A DNA stretch of 64,000 bases, from assembly GCF_028595955.1 (NCBI RefSeq), contig NZ_JANHJP010000003.1, forward strand, positions 1 through 64,000, written 5' to 3'. Positions 53,178-63,007 of this stretch are shown in pieces. Under the pieces are notes generated by a model. It was not told the DNA's origin. It saw only the letters and a list, made by a program, of their open reading frames with translations, and searched no databases. Positions within the stretch are counted from its first letter, which is position 1; every line of letters starts with the position of its first letter. This DNA comes from Columbia Basin potato purple top phytoplasma (GTDB lineage Bacteria > Bacillota_I > Bacilli_A > Acholeplasmatales > Acholeplasmataceae). Both the position numbers and the translations under genes were made by a program.

Positions 53178-56100
53178 CAATCTAAATGATTTTCTTTCTT
53201 CTCAGTTAAAGGATATTCAAAATTAGTAGATTCTAAAATACCTGTACCAGCAGGAATTAATCCTCCTATAATAACATTTTCTTTTAAACCATATAAATAA
53301 TCTGATTGACCTTTAATAGCAGCATCAATTAAAATTTTAGTAGTTTCTTGGAAAGAAGCAGCAGAAAGAAAAGAATCGCTTTTTAAAGAAGATCGAGTAA
53401 TACCTAATAAAATTGGTCTTCCTACAGCTAATTTTTTATTTTGCTTCAACATTTCAAGATTAACTTGTTTAAATTGTTTAAGAGTAACTTCTGTACCTGG
53501 TAAAAAATCAGTATCGCCTTCATAAATAATTAAAATTTGTTTAAACATTTGACGGATAATAATTTCTATATGTTTATCGTTAATAGTTACACTTTGAGAT
53601 TGATATACTTTTTGAACTTCTTCTAAAATATATTTTTGTGTTTCTTCTACATTAGAAACTCTTAATAGTTCTCTCAAATCGATAGAACCTGTTGTTAATT
53701 TTTGCCCAGCATAAACATGCGTATTTTTTTGTATTAAAATTTCTGAATTTGAATAAACATCATAAATACATTTTTTATCTTTATCGTGTTCAGAAGAAAC
53801 AATAATTTGCGAAAAATAAGAATCTATATTTTTAATATCTTCTACAATACCATCATATTCGCTAATAACTGCTTTACCTTTAGGTTTTCTAGCTTCAAAT
53901 AATTCTTGGATTCTTGGTAAACCTTGAGTTATATCAGAAACTGCTAAAACTCCGCCTGTATGAAAAGTTCTCATTGTCAATTGTGTACCAGGTTCACCAA
54001 TAGATTGAGCTGCTATTACACCAACAGCTTCACCTATTTCAACATTTTTATTATTAGCTAAATTCAAACCATAACATTTACCGCAAATACCATGTTCTGA
54101 GTTACAAGTTAAAGCGCTTCTAATTTTTACTTTGTCTATTTTTAATGAAATAACTTTTTCAACAATTTCTTTATCTATCATTTCATTCTTTTTAAGAATA
54201 ACTTGTCCTGTTTGAGGATCTAAAATATCTTCGGCAGCAAAACGACTAAAAATACGTTGTCCTAAAGAAATAATTTCTTTATCATCTCTCTTAATTGATT
54301 GAATAACAAATCCTTTATCACTTCCACAATCTTCTTGAGTAATAATATTATCTTGAGCTACATCAACTAATCTACGTGTTAAATAACCTGATTCAGCTGT
54401 TTTTAAAGCAGTATCAGTAGAAACCTTACGAGCTCCATGAGTAGAAATGAAAAATTCAGATACCGTCAATCCTTCTTTAAAAGAATTTTTGACAGGGATT
54501 TCTAAAATTTCTCCTCTAGGGCTATTCATTAACCCTCTCATTCCTGATAATTGAGAGAAGTTAGAAGTGTTACCGCGAGCGCCACTATCACTTATCATAA
54601 ATAAATTATTATCTTTATCAAATTCTTTCATTAAGCCTTCTTGGATTGAATCACGAACAGTTTTCCATTCTTGAATAACTAAATTTTTCTTTTCAGAAAG
54701 AGTTAAAAAACCATTATCATAAAATTTTTCTATTTCTATTATTTTATTTTCAACGATATCTAATAATTTTTCTTTTTTAGAATATACATTAATATCACTA
54801 TGAGAAATAGTAATACCAGCAATAGTAGAATATTTGAAGCCTAAATCTTTAATATCATCCAACATCTTAGATGTCTCTGTAATATTGCTTTTTTTAAAAA
54901 CACGATCTATAATCATAGAAACAAATCTTTTTTTGAAAGGTTCGATATCTAATGAGTCAGATAAAATTTTATCAGGATTCACTCCTTTAGAAATAAAATA
55001 ACAATCCGGAGTTCTAACTTCTAAATTGAAAAGTGTTGGTTCTTGAATATAAGGAAAATCAGAAGGTAATATATTATTAAAAATTAATTTTCCTAAAGTA
55101 GTTACCAAATATTTCTCTTTTTGTTCTTTAGTAAAAGAAGAATTAACATTACTTGTTTTAATTAAAATTTTTGTATGAAGATGGATTTCTTTATTATAAA
55201 AAGCTAATTCTGCTTCTTTCAAATCAGAAAATATTTTGCCTTGATTACGGTGTTTATATCTATGTTCCTGGGTCTTGATATTACTATTAAAACCGCCTAT
55301 AATACGATCTTTTTTTTCTTCAATAGTTAAATAATAATTACCTAAAACCATATCTTGAGAAGGAGATAAAACAGGATTACCATTTTTAGGATCTAAAATA
55401 TTATTAGAAACTAACATTAATAAACGAGCTTCAGCTTGAGCTTCTAAAGAAAGAGGTAAATAAACAGCCATTTGATCTCCATCAAAATCAGCATTAAAAG
55501 CTGGAGTTACCAAAGGATGTAATTTAATAGCTTTACCATCAATCAATTTAGGTTCAAAAGCTTGAATCCCTAAACGATGCAAAGTAGGAGCTCTATTTAA
55601 TAAAACAGGATGTTCTTTGACAACTTCTTCTAAAACTTCAAAAACATATTCATTCATCTTATCATATAAAGTAGTAGCGCTTCTTCTATCGATCCCTTTA
55701 ACTTCTTGTAATTTATTTAAAATAAAAGGTTTAAATAAAATAACAGCCATTATTCTTGGAATTCCACATTGATGAATCTTTAATTCAGGGCCTACAATAA
55801 TAACTGATCTGCCTGAATAATCAACTCTTTTACCTAAAAGATTCTGACGGAAACGCCCTTGTTTACCTCTTAACATTTCTGATAAAGATTTTAATGTTTT
55901 ATTTTTTTCCATATTAGAAGTATTTTTTTTATTAACTTTAACATTATCAAATAAAACATCTACAGCTTCTTGTAACATTCTTTTTTCATTATTAATAATC
56001 AATGTAGGAGCTTTTTGTTGTTTGTGTTTTTTTAAACGATTATTACGATTTAAAATTCTTCTATATAAATCGTTTATATCAGTAGTAGCGAAACGTCCTC

Positions 56101-57322
56101 CATCTAAAGGAACAATAGGTCTTAAATCAGCAGGCAAAATAGGTAAAACATCCATAACCATCCATTCAGGTTTATTATCAGATTTGTTAAAAGATATAAG
56201 AATTTCTAATCTTTTAATAATATTATCTCGTTTTTGTTTTGAAACATATTTTAAAAGTTTTTTTAATTCCGCTATTTTAGCATTTAAATCTAATTCTTCT
56301 AACAATTTTTTTATAGCTTTAGCTCCTGTGTAAGCAACAAAATTAATACTATTTTTAGAATGTTCTTCATATTGTATTCCTGAAATGATTTGTTTTTTTT
56401 CTAAATCAGTATTACCTGGAGAAATAACAATATAAGAAGCATAATAAACTATTTCTAATAATTCTTTAGCTTTAATACCTAACAGAACAGCTAATCTACT
56501 AGGAGAACTGTTTAAATACCAAGTATGAACTACAGGAGAAGCTAATTTAATATGGCCCATTCTTTCACGACGTACTTTTTGTTCCGTTATTTCAACTCCA
56601 CATTTAGGACAAACTTTAGAGGACATTGATAATTGTTTTTTTAAACAAGCGCATTGAAAATCTTTAGACGGGCCAAAAATCCTTGGACAAAAAAGACCTC
56701 CCATTTCTGGTTTTGCAGTACGATAATTAATAGTTTCATAATTAACAATTTCCCCGTAAGACCATTTTTCAATCTCATCAGGAGAAGCTAAACGAATTTT
56801 AAAATATTCATATTCACGATTGCCATATTTTTTATCAAAATAAGACTGTTTATTATTTTGTTGATTAAATGAATTATTTGTTGGTTCCGATGAATCATTT
56901 TTTTTTGTTTCAGAATTTAACTGATTTATTTCTTCTAAATAATCTTGTTTTATTTTAAAATTACGTTCATACAAAATAAAAAAATCTCTAATATTTTGCC
57001 AATAAGAAGAATCTTCATTTTTAAATAAATAATATATAAAATGAGGATCGGCTTCTAATAAATCTCGGCATGTTTTAATTTTATTTTTATATAAAGTTAA
57101 AATAATATTTTCCGTTAAATTTAAATTTTCTAAATTTTCAGGTAAACAATTATCTTTTAAAATAGGAATAATATCTAAAAAACAATCTTTATTTAATAAA
57201 GATTTTAAATCTTTTAAAGTATAAGAATTAAAATCTTTTAAAAAATTAATTCCAATAGATTTTAATGTTTCCAAAGTGATTTGTTTAACATTAAACTCTT
57301 CAATTTTAATATTTAAATCCAT
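53177..57322 (-). CDS. rpoC: DNA-directed RNA polymerase beta' subunit
   Basis: Beta' carries the catalytic centre of RNA polymerase. The 1381-residue protein has the N-terminal zinc ribbon (FQCACLKKQLSMSSKVCPKCG) and the catalytic NADFDGDQ at residues 610-617. Further on come the trigger-loop/bridge-helix region (SGARGNTSNFSQLSGMRGLM, then ISTHGARKVSTDTALKTAESGYLTRRLVD) and the second zinc site (CGSDKG, CNSEHGICGKCYG). An N-terminal extension of about 160 residues, Leu/Asn/Lys rich with KNDSSEPTNNSFNQQNN, precedes KIRLASPDEIEKWSYGE, where beta' usually begins. That extension is unusual in length and unlike the conserved part. It follows rpoB by 16 bases. Confidence 0.98.
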   Translation of the reverse strand: MDLNIKIEEFNVKQITLETLKSIGINFLKDFNSYTLKDLKSLLNKDCFLDIIPILKDNCLPENLENLNLTENIILTLYKNKIKTCRDLLEADPHFIYYLFKNEDSSYWQNIRDFFILYERNFKIKQDYLEEINQLNSETKKNDSSEPTNNSFNQQNNKQSYFDKKYGNREYEYFKIRLASPDEIEKWSYGEIVNYETINYRTAKPEMGGLFCPRIFGPSKDFQCACLKKQLSMSSKVCPKCGVEITEQKVRRERMGHIKLASPVVHTWYLNSSPSRLAVLLGIKAKELLEIVYYASYIVISPGNTDLEKKQIISGIQYEEHSKNSINFVAYTGAKAIKKLLEELDLNAKIAELKKLLKYVSKQKRDNIIKRLEILISFNKSDNKPEWMVMDVLPILPADLRPIVPLDGGRFATTDINDLYRRILNRNNRLKKHKQQKAPTLIINNEKRMLQEAVDVLFDNVKVNKKNTSNMEKNKTLKSLSEMLRGKQGRFRQNLLGKRVDYSGRSVIIVGPELKIHQCGIPRIMAVILFKPFILNKLQEVKGIDRRSATTLYDKMNEYVFEVLEEVVKEHPVLLNRAPTLHRLGIQAFEPKLIDGKAIKLHPLVTPAFNADFDGDQMAVYLPLSLEAQAEARLLMLVSNNILDPKNGNPVLSPSQDMVLGNYYLTIEEKKDRIIGGFNSNIKTQEHRYKHRNQGKIFSDLKEAELAFYNKEIHLHTKILIKTSNVNSSFTKEQKEKYLVTTLGKLIFNNILPSDFPYIQEPTLFNLEVRTPDCYFISKGVNPDKILSDSLDIEPFKKRFVSMIIDRVFKKSNITETSKMLDDIKDLGFKYSTIAGITISHSDINVYSKKEKLLDIVENKIIEIEKFYDNGFLTLSEKKNLVIQEWKTVRDSIQEGLMKEFDKDNNLFMISDSGARGNTSNFSQLSGMRGLMNSPRGEILEIPVKNSFKEGLTVSEFFISTHGARKVSTDTALKTAESGYLTRRLVDVAQDNIITQEDCGSDKGFVIQSIKRDDKEIISLGQRIFSRFAAEDILDPQTGQVILKKNEMIDKEIVEKVISLKIDKVKIRSALTCNSEHGICGKCYGLNLANNKNVEIGEAVGVIAAQSIGEPGTQLTMRTFHTGGVLAVSDITQGLPRIQELFEARKPKGKAVISEYDGIVEDIKNIDSYFSQIIVSSEHDKDKKCIYDVYSNSEILIQKNTHVYAGQKLTTGSIDLRELLRVSNVEETQKYILEEVQKVYQSQSVTINDKHIEIIIRQMFKQILIIYEGDTDFLPGTEVTLKQFKQVNLEMLKQNKKLAVGRPILLGITRSSLKSDSFLSAASFQETTKILIDAAIKGQSDYLYGLKENVIIGGLIPAGTGILESTNFEYPLTEKKENHLD

Positions 57323-57338
57323 GATTTATTGATGATGT

Positions 57339-60300
57339 TCACTCCTTATTATTATTAACCAAAGAATAATGAACTTTATTCTCTTTAGTATCAGATTTTA
57401 TAAGTTCCACATGTAAACCTAAAGCTTGTAATTCTTTAGAAAATACTCTAAAACTTTCAGGAATAGAAGGTTTAGGTAAAGGTAATCCATTAACTATAGC
57501 ATTATAAGTTTTATTACGGCCTATAATATCATCACTTTTTACAGTTAATAATTCTTGTAAAGTATGAGCAGCTCCATAACCATATAAGCTCCATACTTCC
57601 ATTTCACCAGTTCTTTGACCGCCTGGACCACTACTTCCTTGACCACGAGTAGCTTGATTTGTAATCAAAGTGTAAGGACCTACATTTCGAGCATGCAATT
57701 TATCATCTACCATATGAGATAATTTAATCATATACAATATACCTACAGAAATAGGATTGTCATAAGGTTCACCAGTTTTGCCATCATATAAAGTCATTTT
57801 TCCATCTAAAGGTAAATTAGCTTCCTTCATGATATCTTTTAAATCTTCATTATCAACACCATCAAAAACTGGAGTAGCTATTTTAATACCTATTTTTTTC
57901 GCAGCCAAACCTAAATGCATTTCTAAAATTTGACCAATATTCATTCTACTAGGAACACCTAATGGATTTAACATAATATCAACAGTTGTGCCATCCGACA
58001 TATAAGGTAAATCTTCTTTAGGTAAAATACGGGAAATTACACCTTTATTACCATGTCGACCTACTATTTTATCGCCTTCTTTTATTTTTCTTTTAACAGC
58101 GACATAAACTCTAACACTTTGATTTACTCCTGGCGCAGATAAAACATCGCCATTATCAACAGATAAATATTCAACACTTTGAACAACTCCTGTTTCGCCA
58201 AAAGGCATTCTTAAAGAGGCATCCTTGTAATCACGAGCTTTTTCACCAATGATAGTATGAATTAATTTTTCATAAGGTGAAAGTTCATAAACTCCTTGGG
58301 GAATAATTTTTCCTACTAAAATATCGCCACCTTTAACTTCTGATCCTGGAATAATAATCCCTCTATGATCTAAATTTTTTATAAAATCAGCACTTACATT
58401 AGGGACTTCACGAGTAATTTCTTCTCTACCAGAACCTTTTTTTAATTCTCTTGCTAAAATTTCATATTTATTGATATGAATAGATGTGAAGACATCATTT
58501 TGTACTAGTTCTTCAGACATAATGATAGCGTCTTCATAATTATAACCATCCCAAGTCATAAAAGCTACAGTTATATTTTTCCCTAAAGCTAATTCTCCTT
58601 TATCAGTTGCAGGACCATCAGCTATAATATCGCCTTTTTGAACATATTCGCCTTTTTTAACAATAGGTTTATGCAATATCACAGTATTTTGATTAGATTT
58701 AGCAAAATTAATTAATTTATAAACTTTAGGCTTTTGATCATCTTTACTATCAATAATAATTTGTTGAGAATCAACATAAGAAACATGACCATCTTCTTCA
58801 GATAAAATTAAACATCCGGAATCTTTTACTACTCTATGTTCTACTCCTGTACCTACAATAGGTGATTCTGTAATAAGTAAAGGTAAAGCTTGTCTTTGCA
58901 TATTAGTTCCCATTAAAGCTCTAGAAGCATCATTATGCTCTAAAAAAGGAATAGTAGAAGTTGCTACCGAAACTATTTGTTTAGGAGAAACATCTATATA
59001 ATCTATTTTCTCAACATCATACAATCCTGTTTCCCCATTTTTTCTAGCAATAATCTTATTTTTTTGAAAAACATTTGCTTCATCTAAAAGCGAATCCGCT
59101 GATGCAATTATCTTATCTTCTTCTTGGATAGAAGTTAAATATTCAAATTCTTTAGATACTTTATGAAAACCATTTTCATGAATGACTTTAAAAAAAGGAG
59201 TTTTAATAAAACCATATTGGTCTACCTGAGCATAAGTAGATAAAGAAGATATCAAACCAATAGAAGGACCTTCAGGAGTTTCAATAGAACATAATCTACC
59301 ATAATATGAATTATGAACGTCTCTTACTTCGACTCCGGCACGATCACGATCAATACCACCAACACCTAAAGCAGAAATTCTTCTTTTTTGAGTTAATTCA
59401 GCTAAAGGATTTATTTGATCCATAAAATGTGATAATCTAGAACTTCCAAAAAAACTTTCAATAACCATAGTAAAAGAAGAAAAATTAACTAAACTACTAA
59501 TAGGAGTATCGAATTTACTAATAGTCATTCTATCTTTAATATTTTTTTCAGATCTAGTCAAACCAATACGGAATTGATTTTTTAACAATTCTCCAACTAA
59601 CCTTAATCTTCTATTGCCTAAATAATCAATATCATCTTTTTGGCCTAAATTCTCATATAAATTTAAATAATAACTAATGCTAGCTATAATATCAGATAAA
59701 AAAATATTTTTACCTTTTTCATCTTGATTATTCCCGATTACTTTAATAAAACGTTTATTATCATTATCATCTAAAACATAAACTACTAAAACTTCATTTA
59801 AAACATTTTTATTTAAATTTGAATCTGAAGATTCATATAAATCATTATTATCTAGAAAAAAATCTATTACATCTTCTTCTAAATTTTCTCTATTATTTTG
59901 CAAAATTTCTATAACTTTATCATCCAATAAAGTATCTACTTCTACTAAAATTTCTCCTGTTAAAATATCACAAATATTTTCTTTTATATATATTTTTTTA
60001 TCAGAATCATTTTTTTTATAAGTAAAATAGTTGTTTTCTTTATTATTGATTTCATTTTCTAAATTCATTTTAGAACTAATTAATTCTTTTCTAAAATGTT
60101 GCCTTTTGTTTTTTAATTCTTTTAAAATATCTTTCGTTAATAAAGTGCCTTTAGAAAATAAAATTTCACCTGTTTCAATATCTTTTAAATTATAAGCTAA
60201 AAAAGTGTTTTCTACTCTATTTAAAACATCTAATTTTTTATTTAATTTATATCTACCTACAGAAGATAAATCATATTTTTTGCGATCGAATAATCTTTTA

Positions 60301-61073
60301 CTAATAAATTCACGAGCAGATTTAGCAGAAGCTTTTTCTCCTTGATTCAATTTAGAATAAAGTTCTATAATAGCTTCGTCAACACTATAATCATCATTTT
60401 TATTAAAGCTTAATTCTAATAATTTATTTTTTCCAAAAACTTCTTCAATTTCTTCTTTACTATTGAAACCTAAAACTTGAATAAATTTAGTTAAAGGAAT
60501 CTTTTTAGAGCGATCTAATTTAGCATATAAAATATCTTTATTACTTTGTTCGTATTCGATCCAAGCGCCTCTAGTAGGAATAATTTGTGCTTCATAACGA
60601 ACTTTATTAGATTTAGTATCAAATTTTTCTGTAAAATAAGTACCTGAAGAACGTATAATTTGAGAAATAACTACTCTTTCGGTTCCGTTAATTATAAAAG
60701 TTCCTGAAGGTGTCATTAAAGGTAATTCTGTCATCAAAACACGACTTTTTCTGACTTCTCCAGAAGCAACATTTTCTAATCTTACATCTGCAAACAATTC
60801 AGAACAATAACTGAAATCTCTTTTTTTAGCCTCTTTAATATCTAATTTAGGTTTTTGTAAAAAAAAATCGTCAAAATATAATTTTAAATTACCACTATAA
60901 CTTTGTATAGGCGAAATATCATCTAAAGATTCTCGAATCCCTTTCTTTAAAAATAACTCAAAAGAATCTATTTGAGTTTTTATTAAATTAGGTAAGTCAA
61001 AATCATAATTCATTTTTGAATAAGTACGACGTACTGATTTAGTACCGTATTTTATATCACGATATTTTTTCAT
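57339..61073 (-). CDS. rpoB: DNA-directed RNA polymerase beta subunit
   Basis: I start at ATG 61073 (1244 residues, MKKYRDIKYGTKSVRRTYSK). A GTGGAG SD lies 11 bases upstream, while a longer frame reads through the hairpin-side leader without a family match. The fork/rifampicin region FFGSSRLSHFMDQINPLAELTQKRRISALG carries His549 and Gln562 at the positions of E. coli Gln513 and His526; changes at the latter are classic for rifampicin resistance. Downstream ETPEGPSIGLI, GYNYEDAIIMSEE, RHGNKGVISRILP and GGQRTGEMEVWSLYGYGAAHTLQELLTVKSDD are conserved. The beta lineage-specific insert (about residues 320-440) is Asn/Asp/Lys rich. Confidence 0.98.
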   Translation of the reverse strand: MKKYRDIKYGTKSVRRTYSKMNYDFDLPNLIKTQIDSFELFLKKGIRESLDDISPIQSYSGNLKLYFDDFFLQKPKLDIKEAKKRDFSYCSELFADVRLENVASGEVRKSRVLMTELPLMTPSGTFIINGTERVVISQIIRSSGTYFTEKFDTKSNKVRYEAQIIPTRGAWIEYEQSNKDILYAKLDRSKKIPLTKFIQVLGFNSKEEIEEVFGKNKLLELSFNKNDDYSVDEAIIELYSKLNQGEKASAKSAREFISKRLFDRKKYDLSSVGRYKLNKKLDVLNRVENTFLAYNLKDIETGEILFSKGTLLTKDILKELKNKRQHFRKELISSKMNLENEINNKENNYFTYKKNDSDKKIYIKENICDILTGEILVEVDTLLDDKVIEILQNNRENLEEDVIDFFLDNNDLYESSDSNLNKNVLNEVLVVYVLDDNDNKRFIKVIGNNQDEKGKNIFLSDIIASISYYLNLYENLGQKDDIDYLGNRRLRLVGELLKNQFRIGLTRSEKNIKDRMTISKFDTPISSLVNFSSFTMVIESFFGSSRLSHFMDQINPLAELTQKRRISALGVGGIDRDRAGVEVRDVHNSYYGRLCSIETPEGPSIGLISSLSTYAQVDQYGFIKTPFFKVIHENGFHKVSKEFEYLTSIQEEDKIIASADSLLDEANVFQKNKIIARKNGETGLYDVEKIDYIDVSPKQIVSVATSTIPFLEHNDASRALMGTNMQRQALPLLITESPIVGTGVEHRVVKDSGCLILSEEDGHVSYVDSQQIIIDSKDDQKPKVYKLINFAKSNQNTVILHKPIVKKGEYVQKGDIIADGPATDKGELALGKNITVAFMTWDGYNYEDAIIMSEELVQNDVFTSIHINKYEILARELKKGSGREEITREVPNVSADFIKNLDHRGIIIPGSEVKGGDILVGKIIPQGVYELSPYEKLIHTIIGEKARDYKDASLRMPFGETGVVQSVEYLSVDNGDVLSAPGVNQSVRVYVAVKRKIKEGDKIVGRHGNKGVISRILPKEDLPYMSDGTTVDIMLNPLGVPSRMNIGQILEMHLGLAAKKIGIKIATPVFDGVDNEDLKDIMKEANLPLDGKMTLYDGKTGEPYDNPISVGILYMIKLSHMVDDKLHARNVGPYTLITNQATRGQGSSGPGGQRTGEMEVWSLYGYGAAHTLQELLTVKSDDIIGRNKTYNAIVNGLPLPKPSIPESFRVFSKELQALGLHVELIKSDTKENKVHYSLVNNNKE

Positions 61074-61149
61074 TTTTTTTGAAACTCCACAACCATATAA
61101 TAAATTTATTTTTAAGAACAAAAAAATTATAAAAAAATTAAAAACAAGA

Positions 61150-61184
61150 AAATAAAAACCTAAGAAAAATTGTATCTTAGGTTT
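61150..61184 (-). terminator. Hairpin between rplL and rpoB (candidate attenuator)
   Basis: A perfect 10-base stem (AAACCTAAGA at 61156-61165 with TCTTAGGTTT at 61175-61184, 9-base loop) is followed on the minus strand by TTTATTTTC. It lies 35 bases after rplL and about 80 before rpoB. In other bacteria a partial terminator here sets the ratio of ribosomal protein to polymerase mRNA, so the same role is plausible. Confidence 0.7.
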
Positions 61185-61218
61185 CGAATCAAAAAATAAA
61201 TAGTTAAGTTTGAAAAAA

Positions 61219-61602
61219 TTATTCTAATTCAACTGTAGCGCCTAATTCTTCTAATTTTTTCTTTATACTTTCAGCTTCTTCCTTATCAATATCTTTTTTT
61301 ATAACAGCGTTTGGCGTTTCTGCTAATTTTTTAGATTCAATTATCGTTAAATTAGTAATTTGACGAATTTCTTTTATAATTGGAACTACGCTTTTGCCTG
61401 AAAAAGATTTAAGAACAACTGTAGCTTTATTATCTTCTGCTTTATTACTAGCAGCTTCATTATTTCCTACACTAGCAGAAGAAACAAAACTAGAAGGATC
61501 AACACCGAACTCTTCTTTTATACCATCTACTAATTCTTTAATCTCTAATAAAGTCATACCTTTTAAAGCTTCTATAAAAACCTCTTTAGTTAATTTAGCC
61601 AT
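61219..61602 (-). CDS. rplL: 50S ribosomal protein L7/L12
   Basis: L7/L12 is the stalk protein that recruits translation factors. The 127-residue product has an N-terminal dimerisation domain (MTLLEIKELVDGIKEEFGV), an Ala/Ser/Asn hinge (VSSASVGNNEAASNKAEDN) and the C-terminal domain. The C-terminal domain retains its key region, but KSFSGKSVVPIIKEIRQITNLTIIESKKLAE replaces the usual K..VIK.VR..TGLGLKEAK.LV. Multiple copies bind L10. A 132-base gap with a minisatellite separates it from rplJ. Confidence 0.96.
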   Translation of the reverse strand: MAKLTKEVFIEALKGMTLLEIKELVDGIKEEFGVDPSSFVSSASVGNNEAASNKAEDNKATVVLKSFSGKSVVPIIKEIRQITNLTIIESKKLAETPNAVIKKDIDKEEAESIKKKLEELGATVELE

Positions 61603-61685
61603 TTTTTTAAAATCTCTCTATTCATTAAATTTTTTAAATACAATAATAATTCAATATATCCAAATATAATAAATTATTATTTTTC

Positions 61686-61764
61686 TTTATTTGTTATCAT
61701 ATTTATTTGTTATCATATTTATTTGTTATCATATTTATTTGTTATCATATTTATTTGTTATCAT
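61686..61764. repeat. 16-bp minisatellite, five copies, over the rplJ 3' end
   Basis: The unit ATTTATTTGTTATCAT (+ strand) is present as four perfect tandem copies (61701-61716, 61717-61732, 61733-61748, 61749-61764), plus a 15-base copy at 61686-61700. The last nine codons of rplJ (MITNKYDNK) are read from the first two copies on the minus strand, and the stop TAA (61735-61737) lies inside the second. The remaining copies occupy the rplJ-rplL spacer. Confidence 0.95.
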
Positions 61765-62235
61765 ATTTAAACTAATTGCTAATTCTTTTAATATAGACAT
61801 CATACCTGAAGATAACATAGATAATAAATGTTCTTTGGATGGTAAAGTTGCTAATTCAGCAATACTTTCGTAAGAAATTATTTTATCATCAATAAAACCT
61901 TTAATAATTTTTAAAAATTTATTTGTTTTAGTAAAATTAAATAATACCTTAATAGATTCAAGAGAATCTTTGGGACTCAACAATAAAGCTTTAGAATATT
62001 TAGACAAATCAACTAATTCATTATAATTCATTGATTCAAAGGTTCTTTTTAAAATATTATTAGGACATACTTTAATCATACTATTAATTTTATTTAATTC
62101 AACACGTAATTCGGTCAAATCATTTACTTTGATTCCTTGATACTCAAATAAAACAAAAAAACCAAAATTTTTAATATCTTGAATTAATAAATCTACACAT
62201 TCTCTTTTTTTATTAATAATAGCTAGATTTGTCAT
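61735..62235 (-). CDS. rplJ: 50S ribosomal protein L10
   Basis: L10 anchors L7/L12 dimers to the ribosome. The 166-residue protein has an N-terminal rRNA-binding part (LAIINKKRECVDLLIQDIKN, FVLFEYQGIKVNDLTELRVEL, NNILKRTFE), and a C-terminal helix that should bind L12 (MSILKELAISLNMITNK). The domain LPSKEHLLSMLSSGMMSILKELA matches the usual LPSREELLAKLLGSMQAPI. The final nine residues are encoded by the 16-bp repeat array. The start is 32 bases after rplA. No classical L10 leader is present. Confidence 0.95.
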   Translation of the reverse strand: MTNLAIINKKRECVDLLIQDIKNFGFFVLFEYQGIKVNDLTELRVELNKINSMIKVCPNNILKRTFESMNYNELVDLSKYSKALLLSPKDSLESIKVLFNFTKTNKFLKIIKGFIDDKIISYESIAELATLPSKEHLLSMLSSGMMSILKELAISLNMITNKYDNK

Positions 62236-62267
62236 AACAATAATAATCCTTATTATTTTCTTTATTT

Positions 62268-62954
62268 TTAAATAGATGCAAAGTCAACTTTAATACCTGG
62301 TGCCATTGTCGTAGAAATAGTTATCGATTTGATAAAATTACTTTTAGATGTTTTAGGTTTAACAGACATTAAATGTTCATACAAAAACTTAAAATTTTCT
62401 AATAATTGTTTTTCTTCAAAAGATGCTTTACCTAAAACAGTATGTAAATTACCATTTTTATCTAATCTATATTCTATTCTACCTTTTTTAATATCTTGAA
62501 TTAATTGAAAAACATTATTTGTTACAGTACCCAATTTTAAATTCGGCATCAAACGACGAGGTCCTAAAATGCTTCCTAATTTAGAAACAGAAGGCATCAT
62601 TTCTGGAGTAGATATTAAAACATCAAAATCTAACCAATTTTTTGAAATACGATCAATTAAATCCTGATCTCCAACATAATCAGCTCCTGCTTTTTCTGCT
62701 TCTTTGGCTTGAAGACCCTTAGCTAATACAACAACTTTTAATTTTTTGCCACTTCCATGCGGTAAAATTAAAGCACCTTTTAAATTTTGATCTACCTTTT
62801 TAGGATCTAATTTCAAAGATAAATTACATTCTACAGTAGCATCAAATTTAGTAATTTGTGTTTTTTTTATTAAATTCATAGCTTCATCGATTGAATAAAA
62901 TTTATTAAAATCTATCGATTTACTAATATCTAAATATTTTTTACTTCTTTTCAT
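62268..62954 (-). CDS. rplA: 50S ribosomal protein L1
   Basis: L1 forms the mobile E-site stalk. The 228-residue protein has KFDATVECNLSLKLDPKKVDQNLKGALILPHGSGK, LISTPEMMPSVSKLGSILGPRRLMPNLKLGTVT and a C-terminal KSNFIKSITISTTMAPGIKVD, all typical. It lies between rplK and rplJ. Confidence 0.97.
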   Translation of the reverse strand: MKRSKKYLDISKSIDFNKFYSIDEAMNLIKKTQITKFDATVECNLSLKLDPKKVDQNLKGALILPHGSGKKLKVVVLAKGLQAKEAEKAGADYVGDQDLIDRISKNWLDFDVLISTPEMMPSVSKLGSILGPRRLMPNLKLGTVTNNVFQLIQDIKKGRIEYRLDKNGNLHTVLGKASFEEKQLLENFKFLYEHLMSVKPKTSKSNFIKSITISTTMAPGIKVDFASI

Positions 62955-63007
62955 AATCTAAATATTTTTATTACAAAATATTAATTCTTTCTATAAAATT
63001 AAAAATA

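Noticed and set aside
61691-61873. A + strand open frame coding a repetitive hydrophobic peptide (LSYLFVIIF type) over the 16-bp array
   Set aside because: It is the reverse of rplJ and its repeat tail; it has no SD and exists only because the repeat contains no stop on that strand.
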